Shown here piece after piece: positions 36,001-43,794 of a DNA stretch of 64,000 nt (positions are counted from its first letter, which is position 1; each line of letters begins with the position of its first letter). Source of the DNA: Pseudomonas putida (GTDB taxonomy: Bacteria > Pseudomonadota > Gammaproteobacteria > Pseudomonadales > Pseudomonadaceae); assembly GCF_028682175.1 (NCBI RefSeq), contig NZ_JANHKS010000005.1, positions 186,001 through 250,000 of the forward strand, given 5' to 3'. The notes under the pieces were generated by a model. The model searched no databases and was not told the origin of the DNA. It saw only the letters and a program-made list of their open reading frames with translations. The position numbers were made by a program, and so were the translations under genes.

Positions 36001-39000
36001 GTGCCGTTGGGAATGGTCTGGCTGCCGTCCCAGAAACGCAGGGTGGCGTTCGGCGCCGAGACGATCAGGTTGACCTGATTGCCGAGGGTCTGCACCAGCA
36101 TGTCGCCCAGGCTATACCCCACCGGCACGCCAGCAACGGTCAGGCCGTTGTCAGTCAGTGCGCCAATATAGTTGAAGAGGCGATAGACACCCACACCGAA
36201 CCCGCCGGCATCGGTGACGTTGAGGTTACCGTCCAGGGTCAGGTTGCCGCCGACGTTCATCAGCGAGCTGGTGGATGGCGTGGAGAGGCTCGCATCGACG
36301 TTGCTGTTGGCGCCAAGCACCAGCGACGAGGCCGACAAGGTATTGCCCGAAGACAACGCCAGGTGGCCGCCGTTGTTGATGGTGATGAGACCAAGCGCTG
36401 AACCGGTGCCCGTGAGGGTGCCGCCATTGTTGACATTGAGCTGGGTGCTGGCCAGGGAACCTGTGAGGTTCAGCGTACCGCCATTGACGGTGGTGTTGCC
36501 GGTGATGCCATTGGTGCCGGTCAGGTTCAGGGTGCCGGTGCCGACCTTGGTCAGCGCGCCGCTGCCACCGAGGTCGCCGTCGAAGGTGCTGGTGGTGCTC
36601 ACGCCGCCCACTGACAGGGTGTTGCCACCGCCGATCTGCACGCTACCACTGCCGCTGAGCGCCGCCAGGCTCGCATCGCTGCCCAGGTTCAAGCCTGCAC
36701 CGGCGCTGATATTGGCACCGGACGTGTTGCCCAGCGCCCCGCTGCTCAGGGTGGTCACGCTGCCGGACTGGATATTCAGCGGACCGGTGAAAGTGTTGTT
36801 GCCACTGAGTGTCAGATCGCTGAAGCCGTCCTTGTTCAGGGCGGCTGCACCATCGATCACGCCACTGAGGTTCAGGTCATTGTTGCCTGCCAGCGTCAGG
36901 TCGGCATTGAGCGTGATGTTGTTGCCGACGTTCATGGCGGTGCTGTTGTCCAGCGTCGAGGCGCCACCGACGTTCAGCCCGCCGCTGCCCAATGCAGCAG
37001 CCGAACCGAGGGTCAGCGTGCCCGCATTGAGGGTGGTGCCGCCGCTGTAGGTGTTGGTGCCGTTGAGGGTCAGGTTGGCCGCACCATTCTTGATCAGCTC
37101 GCCCGCGCCGCTGATGACGCCGCCCAGGGTCAGGTCCTGGGTGCCGCCGTTGCTCAGTGCCGCATTGAGCACTACCGAGTTGCCGAGGTTCACCAGCGGT
37201 GAACTGCTGTCCAGCGTCGACGCACCGCCAACGGTCAAGGCTCCCAGGCCCAGCGCCGCACTGTTGCCGGCGGTCAGGGTCCCGGCGTTCAGGGTGGTGC
37301 CGCCGAGGTAGGTATTGATGCCGTTGAGGTTCAGGTTGGCCGCACCGTTCTTCACCAGGCTGCCGGCACCGGCGACAGTGCCGCTCAGGGTCAGGTCAGC
37401 GCTGCCGTCCACATTGAGCGCCCCGGCGAGGTTGACCTGATTGCCCAGGGTGACTGCGGTATTGGTGTCCAGCGTGGTGCCGGCCGCTGCATTCAGCGCG
37501 CCGCTGCCGATCGCGGTGTTGCTGCCGAGGATCAGTTTGCCGGCGTTCAGCGCGGTGTTGCCGAAATAGGTGTTGGGGCCATTGAGAATCAGATCGGCGG
37601 GGCCGTTTTTGGTCAGGCCGCCGACACCGGAGACCACGCCGGCTAGGGTCAGCGCGTTGCTGCCGCCGATGGCGACGTTACCGCCGAGGTTGACGTTGTT
37701 GGCAAGGCTGGTCGCGGTGCTGGCGTCCAGCGTGGTGTTGTTGCCTGCGTTGAGCACGCCGGTGCCCAGGGCTGTGTTGGAGCCGACCACCAGTGTTCCG
37801 GCATTCAGCGACGTGGCACCGGTGTAGGTGTTGTTGCCGGTCAGGGTCAGTGTCGAAGAGCCGGTCTTGATCAGGTTGCTGGCGCCACTGATGACGCCGC
37901 CCAGGGTCAAGGGGTTGGCCCCGCCAGCGGTGAGGTTGGAGTTGAGCGCGATCGCGTTGTTCAGCGTCACGTTGGCGCTGCTGTTGAGCGTGGCGCCCGC
38001 GCCGCCCACGGTGAGGGTGCCGGAACCCAGCGCTGCACCATTGCCGACGGTCAGGCTCCCGGCATTGATGGCGGTGCCGCCGGTGAAGGTGTTGGCGCCG
38101 TTGAGCGTCAGGTTGGCGGTGCCGTTCTTGATCAACTGGTTGGTACCGCTGAGCACGCCGCCCAGGATCAGGCCGTTGCTGCCACCGACGGCCAGGTTGC
38201 CGTTGAGTGCAACGTTGTTGTTCAGGATGACAGATGTGTTGCTGTCCAGCGTCGCCGCGTTGACGACGTTCAGATCGCCGCTGCCCAGTGCCGCGCTGTT
38301 GCCGACGGTCAGCGTACCGGCATTGAGGTTGGTGCCGCCTGTGAAGGTGTTGGCACCGTTGAGAATCAGATTGGCGGCGCCGTTCTTGGTCAGCCCGCCG
38401 CTGCCACTGACGACGCCGCCCAGGGTCGTGTTGGCGTTGCCGGCCACGTTGAGATTCCCGCCCAGGTTGACGGCGTTGGCCAGCGATACCGAGGTGCTGG
38501 CGTCCAGGTTGGTGCCCGCTGCGGTGTTCAGCGCACCGGTGCCCAGCGCGGTGTTGGAGCCGACGATCAGCGTCCCGGCATTCAGCGTCGTGCCGCCGGA
38601 GAAAGTGTTGTTGCCGCTCAGGGTCAGGTTCGCGGTGCCGTTCTTGATCAGGTTGCCGGCGCCGCTGACGACACCGCTCAGGCCCAGCGCCTGGGTCCCT
38701 CCGAGGCTCAGCCCTCCGGCCAGCGCAACGGCGTTGGCCAGCGTGACTGCCGTGGTCGCATCCAGCGTGGTACCCGCCGCTGCGTTCAATGCGCCCGTGC
38801 CCAGCGCGGTATTGCTGCCGACGAACAAGCTACCGCCGTTGAGCGCGGTGGTACCGCTGTTGGTGTTGTTGCCGGTCAGGGTCAGGCTGGCAGCACCGCT
38901 CTTGGTGATCGCGCCGGTGCCCGAGACGATGCCGGCCAGGGTCAGGGCATTGCTGCCCAGCACGTTGAGCGCGCCGGTGATGCCCACGTTGTTGGCCAGG

Positions 39001-40640
39001 GTCACGTTGCCCGTGCTGTCCAGGCTGGTGCCGTTACTGGTGTTGAGCACCCCGGTGCCCAGGGCGCTGTTGTTGCCCACGCGCAGGGTGCCGGCGCTGA
39101 GGCTGGTGATCCCGGTGTAGTTGTTGATGCCGTTGAGGGTGAGGCTGCCGCTGCCGGTCTTGGTCAGGTTGGCCGCGCCGCTGATTACTCCCCCCAGGGT
39201 CAACGCACCGGTGCCGGTCGCGGTCAGGGTGCTGTTGAGCGTGATCGCGTTGGCCAGCGAAATCGGCGCCGTCGCCGAAATGCTCGAAGAGCCGCCGACG
39301 GTGATGCCACCGCTGCTGAACGCCTGATTGTTGCCCACCAGTACCACGCCACCGTTGAGTGTGGTGTTGCCGGAGTAAGTGTTGATGCCATTGAGGTTGA
39401 GCTGGCCGCTACCGATCTTGGTCAGGCCACCGGTGCCGGAAATCACACCGTTGAGGGTTGTACCGTTGATACCCTGCAGGGTCAGGCCACCCGCGCCAAG
39501 GTTGATCTGGTTGGCCAGGGTCAAACCGGCGTTGCTGGCCTGGAGAATCCCGCCATTGGAGGTCAGCACGCCGCTGCCGAAGGTGCCATTGTCATTGAAC
39601 TGCGCCACACCGCCATTGAGCGTTGTCGAACCGCTGACCAGCGGCCCCTGCAAGGTCCAGGTACCACTGTTGAGGGTCAGGTTGTTGAAGTTGACGTAGG
39701 TGGCACTGGACGCCGTGCCGGTCCCGGTGGTCCCGCCACCCAGTCCGATGGGATTTTGCAGGATCAGCGTGTTGCTGCCGGCCGCACCGCCATCGACAGT
39801 CCCGGTGGGAGCGAAAGTCAGGTTGACCCCGATCAGGCCACCCAGGCCCGTGGTGACTTGCACGCCGTCACCGACGTTCACGCTCGAACCGGTGATCCCG
39901 TAGAAGGTGTTGGTGCTGCCCACCCCCAGGGACACACTGCCGGTGATGTTGCCGGCGTTGGTGAAGGTGTTGCCCGCAGCCGAGGTCTCGAACGCCACGC
40001 GGCCGAGGATCGTCCCGCTGGCGCTGTTGGTCATGTTGACCTGCGAGCCGCCATAGATACCGACCACGGGAGTATCGGCCTGGGTGATACCGCCGACCGA
40101 CAGACCGGTCGAGGTGATGGTGCCATTGTTGGCGACGGTGGTGGTGCCGGACGCGGCGTTGTTCACCGCAAGCGCCAGGCCGTCGATGCTGGTGAGGTTC
40201 AGGCCCAGCATCATGCCGGTGCCACGAATGATCCCTGTGGTGTTGTTGAGCACATTGACGACACTGCTGCCTCCGGTGCCGATGAACGCGCCGCCGCTCA
40301 ATATGGACACCAGGCCCAGCAAGGCAGGGTCGATGGTGCCGGAGTTGTTGAGGGTGATGTTCACCCCGGTCAGGTTGAGCACCTTGCCGCCCAGGGTCGC
40401 GTTCATCTGCGCCCCGGAGTTGACGTTGACCGTCAGGCCGTTCGTGGCGCTGGAGTAGTCATTTAGAAACAGCGGCAGGGTCGGCACACCGGTGCAGGTG
40501 ATGGTGGAGCCAGCCGCCGAGCACGTCGCGTTGGCCTGGGGCACCGGTGCCCAGAACAACAGTCCGGCAATGCTCAGTTTTACGGCGAGAGAAAGGGGGG
40601 AAATGTTCCAAGCGGGGGCGACGCCAAACCGTGATTCCAC
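30036..40640 (-). CDS. Giant type Va autotransporter adhesin with PATR repeats
   Basis: A 3,534-residue predicted outer-membrane autotransporter. The signal peptide covers LSIAGLLFWAPVPQANA. An N-terminal beta-rich region (to about 390) follows. The passenger (about 390-2990) has about twenty autotransporter-associated beta-strand units of 60-70 residues with a core like GGTTLNAGTLTLG, plus three copies of a roughly 205-residue module containing FWDGS, FAVFQGTAGTVTV and TGMQF. A helical linker (LSGEIHASTASAILED) leads into a C-terminal autotransporter barrel of about 275 residues ending SFSLGF, the usual terminal Phe. The GTG start has AGGAG 6 bases upstream. The passenger is Gly/Asn/Thr-rich with almost no Cys. 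No Ser-protease motif was seen, so adhesion or aggregation is inferred. Confidence 0.93.
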   Translation of the reverse strand: MESRFGVAPAWNISPLSLAVKLSIAGLLFWAPVPQANATCSAAGSTITCTGVPTLPLFLNDYSSATNGLTVNVNSGAQMNATLGGKVLNLTGVNITLNNSGTIDPALLGLVSILSGGAFIGTGGSSVVNVLNNTTGIIRGTGMMLGLNLTSIDGLALAVNNAASGTTTVANNGTITSTGLSVGGITQADTPVVGIYGGSQVNMTNSASGTILGRVAFETSAAGNTFTNAGNITGSVSLGVGSTNTFYGITGSSVNVGDGVQVTTGLGGLIGVNLTFAPTGTVDGGAAGSNTLILQNPIGLGGGTTGTGTASSATYVNFNNLTLNSGTWTLQGPLVSGSTTLNGGVAQFNDNGTFGSGVLTSNGGILQASNAGLTLANQINLGAGGLTLQGINGTTLNGVISGTGGLTKIGSGQLNLNGINTYSGNTTLNGGVVLVGNNQAFSSGGITVGGSSSISATAPISLANAITLNSTLTATGTGALTLGGVISGAANLTKTGSGSLTLNGINNYTGITSLSAGTLRVGNNSALGTGVLNTSNGTSLDSTGNVTLANNVGITGALNVLGSNALTLAGIVSGTGAITKSGAASLTLTGNNTNSGTTALNGGSLFVGSNTALGTGALNAAAGTTLDATTAVTLANAVALAGGLSLGGTQALGLSGVVSGAGNLIKNGTANLTLSGNNTFSGGTTLNAGTLIVGSNTALGTGALNTAAGTNLDASTSVSLANAVNLGGNLNVAGNANTTLGGVVSGSGGLTKNGAANLILNGANTFTGGTNLNAGTLTVGNSAALGSGDLNVVNAATLDSNTSVILNNNVALNGNLAVGGSNGLILGGVLSGTNQLIKNGTANLTLNGANTFTGGTAINAGSLTVGNGAALGSGTLTVGGAGATLNSSANVTLNNAIALNSNLTAGGANPLTLGGVISGASNLIKTGSSTLTLTGNNTYTGATSLNAGTLVVGSNTALGTGVLNAGNNTTLDASTATSLANNVNLGGNVAIGGSNALTLAGVVSGVGGLTKNGPADLILNGPNTYFGNTALNAGKLILGSNTAIGSGALNAAAGTTLDTNTAVTLGNQVNLAGALNVDGSADLTLSGTVAGAGSLVKNGAANLNLNGINTYLGGTTLNAGTLTAGNSAALGLGALTVGGASTLDSSSPLVNLGNSVVLNAALSNGGTQDLTLGGVISGAGELIKNGAANLTLNGTNTYSGGTTLNAGTLTLGSAAALGSGGLNVGGASTLDNSTAMNVGNNITLNADLTLAGNNDLNLSGVIDGAAALNKDGFSDLTLSGNNTFTGPLNIQSGSVTTLSSGALGNTSGANISAGAGLNLGSDASLAALSGSGSVQIGGGNTLSVGGVSTTSTFDGDLGGSGALTKVGTGTLNLTGTNGITGNTTVNGGTLNLTGSLASTQLNVNNGGTLTGTGSALGLITINNGGHLALSSGNTLSASSLVLGANSNVDASLSTPSTSSLMNVGGNLTLDGNLNVTDAGGFGVGVYRLFNYIGALTDNGLTVAGVPVGYSLGDMLVQTLGNQVNLIVSAPNATLRFWDGSQTIPNGTVDGGSGTWNAGGTNWTNSNGTLNQTWADDFAVFQGTAGTVTVNGTQLFTGMQFLTDGYNLVNGTAGLLTAANGTGGTTAMRVDPGVTATVGVDIDGSGTLNKLDSGTLVLNGANSYTGGTQLDGGTLVVGSNTALGTGALIANAGTQLDSNTAVTLANAATLNGNLTVLGSNALTLNGVISGTGGLIKNGSASLTLGGNNAFLGPVALNAGGLILASNSALGSATLNAANGTTLDSSASVSAGNAINLAGNLGIIGSNDLTLSGAINGAGSLTKNGAANLILSGANNFLGGITLNAGSLTAGSNGALGLGNLTVAGASALDSNTSVSLGNNVVLNANLTNTGNSDVALSGVVSGSGALIKNGASNLTLNGINTYSGGTTLNAGTLTLGTSAGLGSGALTVAGSSTLDTTAPLVLANDLDINANLSVAGNNNLTLGGVIGGAGTLTKNGLADLTLSGNNTFSGTFDVQSGSLTTLGNSALGNDAGVNLGNAATLNLGGSGSLASLTGSGTALIGGGNILSIGGNGASSIFDGVLTGTGELNKLGTGTLTLTGINSLTGNTTVNGGTLSVNGSLDSASVLVNSGGTLAGSGSLGGAVTVADGGHLAGVTGSTLSVNSLVFNGNSIFDVGLGAPVSGGGNALVNVGGDLTLDGTLNVSDIGGFGSGVYRLINYTGGLTDNGMLIGAVPGSVTPGDLSLQTALANQINLLVTAPGVTVQFWDGSQLAANGSVDGGNGTWATGSANWTDVNGTFNQAWTGNFAVFQGTAGTVTVDGAQTITGMQFVTDGYSLQDGTAGSLNLVNGSLGNASVRVDPGATATVGVALNGAGTLGKYDSGTLVLDAANGYSGGTALNGGKIVVGNDAALGTGVLTAADGTALDSNRAISLANDVVLDGGLTVAGSNALTLGGVVSGSGSLIKAGASTLTLNGNNTYSGGTRLGGGTLLLGNNSALGSGAVSVLADSSLDSTSALQLANAINLGAQLTLAGNQSTTLIGAVTGTGSLVKNGSGELLLSGANTYSGGTTLNGGTTRGDTSSLQGAIVNNAALTFEQNADGTYSGNLTGTGTLNKTGTGQLLLTGNNSFTGDTSVQAGTLTVNGVLDSASINVASGAKIGGSGQFGGTLQLADGATLAGGGSASPLSVGSLALSSGTNLDFSLGSAASSTTVVNVAGDLTLDGTLNISNAGGFGAGVYQLFSYGGNLTDNGLVYGSLPVSAASLTLQTAIANQVNLLVQGSPGEVQFWNGGTTNPDGSIGGGDGVWGPATNWTDSTGTQALASNGQFAVFGGRAGTVTVLGNRRFTGLQFLASGYNLTAGTDGSLTPVNGDDGSLAPVRVNAGGTAQISVALVGEGGIEKMDSGTLILSGANTYSGGTIVSGGTLIGDTTSLQGDITNDAQLVFQQNADGQFNGALSGTGQLFKRGFARLLLTGNQSFSGPLSLDQGVLQVGNREAPASLGAEVTVASGAGLSGNGSVGGVINKGVVASGGTDGTLSVAGNLTNTSSGILDLTAVAPTTTVEAAPVARFASLARSRVLALAVAPATGTSLVVNGTANLGGGLRVTGITPFTGDTTYSLITASGGVVGTFSSTDLPQYAFLNTLLAYNPDSVTLAVSRNSNAFADVAVTRNQRNTASALAANGAAGAALQNEIVNFTVDSARNAFDSLSGEIHASTASAILEDSGHVRNAVNDRMRQPSCGAAGDPRLALAPSDNQLSSNGCHGEMVGWARALGAWGKSDGNSNTASLDRNLSGFMLGTDKQLDDAWRVGMAAGYTRSDLDAHDRRSDATVESYHVAAYLNSQFDALAVRLGTAYSWHDIETKRDVSVGNYNDRLKADYDARTAQVFGEVGYTLEAAGVALEPFAGLAYVNYDSDKAKEKGGVGRLTAEADQDITFSTLGLRAGKVITLNNGGQFTPRAAIGWRHAFGDTKPDADLTFIDGGGSFKTQGVPIAKDSAIVEAGVDFQISPTGKLGIGYSGQLSNEAKDHAMTVSFSLGF
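31889..32515 (-). repeat. Autotransporter super-module, copy 3 (C-terminal)
   Basis: It encodes the order LTLDGTLNIS..GVYQLFSY..TDNG, FWNGG..W..ATNWTD, FAVFGGRAGTVTV, TGLQFLASGYNL, MDSGTLILSGANTYSGG. It is the most divergent of three copies of the same roughly 620-bp unit; boundaries are approximate. Confidence 0.75.
33458..34083 (-). repeat. Autotransporter super-module, copy 2
   Basis: It encodes LTLDGTLNVSDIGGFGSGVY, FWDGSQ..NWTD, FAVFQGTAGTVTVDG, TGMQFVTDGYSL and YDSGTLVLDAANGYSGG. It is close to copy 1 in both protein and DNA. Confidence 0.78.
35641..36262 (-). repeat. Autotransporter super-module, copy 1 (N-terminal)
   Basis: It encodes LTLDGNLNVTDAGGFGVGVY, FWDGSQ..NWTN, FAVFQGTAGTVTVNG, TGMQFLTDGYNL and LDSGTLVLNGANSYTGG. 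It separates the first, longest PATR block from the second. Confidence 0.78.
36263..39440 (-). repeat. Tandem PATR array, block 1 (about eleven units)
   Basis: Successive units of about 190-210 bp encode variants of NGxNTYSGGTTLNAGTLTLG then ALGSG(A/T)L, each followed by a beta-rich spacer with TLDSNTSVxLxNxV and LTLGGVxSGxGxL. Later blocks between the super-modules hold about five, three and two units. Confidence 0.8.
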
Positions 40641-40845
40641 GTCCTACTCCTTGCGTGGCTGAACATCATCCTTGAAGGGCGTACGACACGACGATCTCGT
40701 TCGACACGCGAATCAAGACTGTATCGGTCCTGACAAAAACCGATAGATTTCAGAGACACGCTAGTTCAAAGCGGCGGGACGGCGTTGAATAAATAGTGTT
40801 AATACTTTGGTGATATGGACATGCAGAAAGGTATGTAACAAACAC

Positions 40846-40944
40846 CACCCCGTAGGAGCACGCTTGCCCGCGACGGCGCCCGATCAGGCACTGCCGCAAT
40901 GGATGGCAGATCGCGGTCGCGGGCAAGCGCGCTCCTACGGGGTG
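40846..40944. repeat. Palindromic repeat, GTAGGAGCGCGCTTGCCCGCG family
   Basis: The 29-bp arms (40846-40874 and 40916-40944, outermost CACCCCGTAGGAGC) have one mismatch. It lies between the adhesin gene start and the chemotaxis receptor stop. The remaining part of this gap (40641-40845) should hold the adhesin promoter; I see an ATCGGT-n10-ACCGAT inverted repeat about 90 bases upstream of its GTG but no confident -35/-10. Confidence 0.9.
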
Positions 40945-40951
40945 ATGAGGC

Positions 40952-42577
40952 CTAGACCGAGAACGCCGCTACCATGCCGTTCAGATCCGTCGCCAGACGC
41001 GACAGGTCCTGGCTGGCGGCGCTGGTCTGGTTGGCGCCTGCCGAGCTTTGCAGCGCCAGGTCACGGATGTTGGTGAGGTTGCGGTCCACTTCCCGGGCGA
41101 CTTGCGCCTGCTCTTCCGAGGCGCTGGCGATCACGGTGTTGCGCTCGGTGATCAACGTGATGGCCGAGGCGATTTCATCCAGTGCCACCCCCGCCGATTG
41201 CGCCATCTCCAGCGTCGCGCGGGCACGGTCATTGCTGCCCTGCATTGCCGCCACTGCCTGATCGGTGCCCTGACGGATATCGCCCACCAGCAATTCGATT
41301 TCCTGGGTCGATGACTGGGTACGATGGGCCAGCGCCCGCACCTCGTCAGCCACCACCGCGAAACCACGTCCCGCCTCTCCCGCCCGCGCCGCCTCGATGG
41401 CAGCGTTGAGCGCCAGCAGGTTGGTCTGCTCGGCCACCGAACGAATCACGTCCAGCACCTTGCTGATGCCGTAGACCTTCTGCGCCAGGGTTTCCACCTG
41501 ATCGCCCGTGCGGGTGACGTCCTGCGCCAGGTGATTGATCGAGGCCACGGTTTCCTGCACCTGATGGCGGCCGCGCTGGGCAACCCGCTCGGATTCGTCG
41601 GACGCCTGAGACGTCGCCACTGCGTTGCGCGCCACCTCCTCCACTGCCGCTGTCATCTGGTTCACGGCGGTGGCGGCCTGGTCGATTTCCAGGCTCTGCT
41701 GATGCAGGCCACGGGTGGAATCTTCGGTCACCGTGCTCAACTCCTCCGAGGCCGACGCCAACTGGTTCGAAGAGTCGGAAATCCGCAAGATGGTATTGCG
41801 CAGGCTCAATTGCATGGCCTTGAGCGCTTCGAGCAGGCGTGCCGGCTCATCGCGCCCTTGCACCTCGATCCGCGCGGTCAGGTCACCCGAGGCAATCACC
41901 TGAGCGATGCCCAACGCCTGGGCCAGCGGTTGCAGGATGCTGCGAATCAGCGCCCAGGCCAGCAGCAGGGTAATCACGGCGGTGAGCACGATCATGCCCA
42001 TCACCCAGCCCTTGGCACTGCCGAACACCTGCAACGCCAGTTCACCGGCCTGGCTGGCACCCTGGCGGTTGAGGGCGGTCAGGTCATTGAGCGCCTGGGT
42101 CATGGTGTCGGCGTACTGGTTCATTTCGCTGTTGATGACCACCAGCGCCTCGTCGAGCTGGTTCTGCCGGGACAATTCCATCACCCGGCTCTGGCGCTGC
42201 ATGTAGGCCTGTTTGGCCACAGTGAAGCCATCGTAGAGCTGCCGCTCCCGGGGTGATTCGATCAATGCCTGATAGCGCTGCTCGGTGCTCTGCAGGCCAG
42301 CCTTGAGCTGGTCGATCTTGTTGTAGTTCTGCTGCAGCGACGACGCATTGCGATCGAGCATCAGGCGCAGTGTCAGGGTCCTGATCCGCATCAGGTCCTG
42401 GCCCATGGTGCCCAGCTCCATCACGCTGGGGAGCCACTTGTTCTCCACCAGATCCGACTGTTTGCGCATGTTCGACATCTGCAACAAGGCAAATGCCCCC
42501 AACGCGAATACCAACAGCGCCAGCACCCCGAAGCCCAATGCAGCACGGGGTGCAATATTCATGTTTCTGACGCTCAT
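40952..42577 (-). CDS. Methyl-accepting chemotaxis protein
   Basis: A 541-residue receptor. TM1 is about 12-33; a helical periplasmic four-helix-bundle-type sensor (about 35-190) follows, then TM2 ([19 protein letters not shown]), HAMP, and a long helical signalling domain. The hairpin tip has [20 protein letters not shown] with [14 protein letters not shown], as in all receptors that bind CheA/CheW. No C-terminal CheR-binding pentapeptide is seen. It matches the position of PA1608 next to fabB in P. aeruginosa (recalled), except that here the autotransporter intervenes. The ligand is unknown. Confidence 0.95.
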   Translation of the reverse strand: MSVRNMNIAPRAALGFGVLALLVFALGAFALLQMSNMRKQSDLVENKWLPSVMELGTMGQDLMRIRTLTLRLMLDRNASSLQQNYNKIDQLKAGLQSTEQRYQALIESPRERQLYDGFTVAKQAYMQRQSRVMELSRQNQLDEALVVINSEMNQYADTMTQALNDLTALNRQGASQAGELALQVFGSAKGWVMGMIVLTAVITLLLAWALIRSILQPLAQALGIAQVIASGDLTARIEVQGRDEPARLLEALKAMQLSLRNTILRISDSSNQLASASEELSTVTEDSTRGLHQQSLEIDQAATAVNQMTAAVEEVARNAVATSQASDESERVAQRGRHQVQETVASINHLAQDVTRTGDQVETLAQKVYGISKVLDVIRSVAEQTNLLALNAAIEAARAGEAGRGFAVVADEVRALAHRTQSSTQEIELLVGDIRQGTDQAVAAMQGSNDRARATLEMAQSAGVALDEIASAITLITERNTVIASASEEQAQVAREVDRNLTNIRDLALQSSAGANQTSAASQDLSRLATDLNGMVAAFSV

Positions 42578-42783
42578 AATGGGTCCCTTCCCAGATAAAA
42601 CCCTGCACCGAAAATGTGCAGCCGGTTGTCGCCCCTGATATCGGCGGATATCTGAAAAACCTGTAGGACAATTCGACGACTGCGTGAGGAATTTGCAAGC
42701 AGATGCGACAGCGCAGCACAGACCATCCAGACACCGCAGCCTATGCTTTGTATTCTGTCGCCATGTTCACCGAGAGCCCTGCC

Positions 42784-43647
42784 ATGTTGACCATCAAACC
42801 CCGCGCCGAAGACGTCGAAGGCCAGCCGATCCTGCGCCCCCTGCCCTCGGCCCAGTGCCGCAGCGTCGGACCCTTCGTGTTCTTCGACCACATGCTGGAA
42901 ACCACCTACGCCCCCGGCACCGGGATGGACATTCGCCAGCACCCGCACATCGGCCTGTCGACCCTGACCTACCTGTTCGAAGGCCAGATCCAGCACAAGG
43001 ACAGCCTGGGCAGCGATCAACATGTAATGCCCGGCGAAGTCAGCTGGATGACGGCCGGCAGCGCCATCGCCCATATCGAGCGCACGCCCCAGGAGGTCCA
43101 CGATGCGGGCTCGCGGCTGCATGGGCTGCAAGTCTGGTTGGCGTCGCCCAAAAGCCATGAACAAGGGCCGGGGCATTACAGCCATCACCCTGCGGCGACC
43201 CTGCCGGTCAGCGATGCCATGGGTATCTGCATCCGGATGATTGCAGGCAACAGTTTTTGCCTGGAGTCGCCGGTGCCGGTGTTATCCCCCACGCTGTACG
43301 CCGAAATCCGGATGCAGACTGCGACCACGCTGCTGATCCCCGCCGAGCATGAGCAACGTGCGTTGTATGTGATCGAGGGTGAGGTGTTGCTGGATGGCGA
43401 GCCGGTGGAAGCGCGTTCGCTGGTGGTACTGGAGCCCGGGGAAGAGCCGACGCTGTGCGCCGACAGCGAATGCCACGCCGTGCTGATTGGCGGCGCGCCG
43501 CTGGATGGGCCCAGGAGAATGAACTGGAATTTCGTGGCCAGCGACCCGGCGCTGATCGATCAGGCCCGGGCGAAGTGGGCAGCGGGCGATTGGCCGACGG
43601 TGCCGGGGGAAGTGGCGCGCATCGAATTGCCGGTGGGCAGGAAATAA
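42784..43647 (+). CDS. Pirin family protein
   Basis: A 287-residue bicupin of the pirin family. The N-terminal metal-site region shows HPHIGLSTLTYLFEGQIQHKDS and GEVSWMTAGSAIAHIERTP, typical of pirin; the second cupin contains EGEVLLDGE. Pirins are iron-binding; some are quercetinases and others redox-linked regulators. I prefer the ATG at 42784 (MLTIKPRAEDVEG), where family similarity begins; 42763 is an alternative. It is a single gene divergent from the chemotaxis receptor. Confidence 0.92.
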   Translation: MLTIKPRAEDVEGQPILRPLPSAQCRSVGPFVFFDHMLETTYAPGTGMDIRQHPHIGLSTLTYLFEGQIQHKDSLGSDQHVMPGEVSWMTAGSAIAHIERTPQEVHDAGSRLHGLQVWLASPKSHEQGPGHYSHHPAATLPVSDAMGICIRMIAGNSFCLESPVPVLSPTLYAEIRMQTATTLLIPAEHEQRALYVIEGEVLLDGEPVEARSLVVLEPGEEPTLCADSECHAVLIGGAPLDGPRRMNWNFVASDPALIDQARAKWAAGDWPTVPGEVARIELPVGRK

Positions 43648-43674
43648 CGCCCGCTCTTCACGTCGAGCGCAGAA

Positions 43675-43768
43675 CCTGTGGGAGCGGGCTCGCCCGCGAA
43701 GGCGGTTGCCTGTTCACCCTGATGGTGACGACAAGGACGCTATCGCGAGCAAGCTCACTCCTACAGGG
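43675..43768. repeat. Chimeric palindromic repeat
   Basis: The left arm belongs to the GTGGGAGCGGGCTCGCCCGCG family but the right arm to the GAGCAAGCTCACTCCTACAGG family, so the ends pair only partly (CCTGT/ACAGG and outer bases). An internal TCACC-n5-GGTGA remains. Confidence 0.8.
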
Positions 43769-43794
43769 TTCAGCGGTGTGCCACGGATACGGTG

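Noticed and set aside
31692..36401. Long plus-strand frame (1,569 codons) and neighbouring PPL/VP-rich frames opposite the adhesin gene
   Set aside because: They mirror the repeat codons of the autotransporter, have no domain, signal or ribosome site, and the minus-strand frame is complete from signal peptide to barrel.
30036..40640. Type V two-partner (TpsA) or RTX adhesin
   Set aside because: A C-terminal beta-barrel ending in Phe is present in the same chain, there is no filamentous haemagglutinin N-terminal TPS domain, no GGxGxD calcium repeats, and no adjacent TpsB or type I secretion genes.
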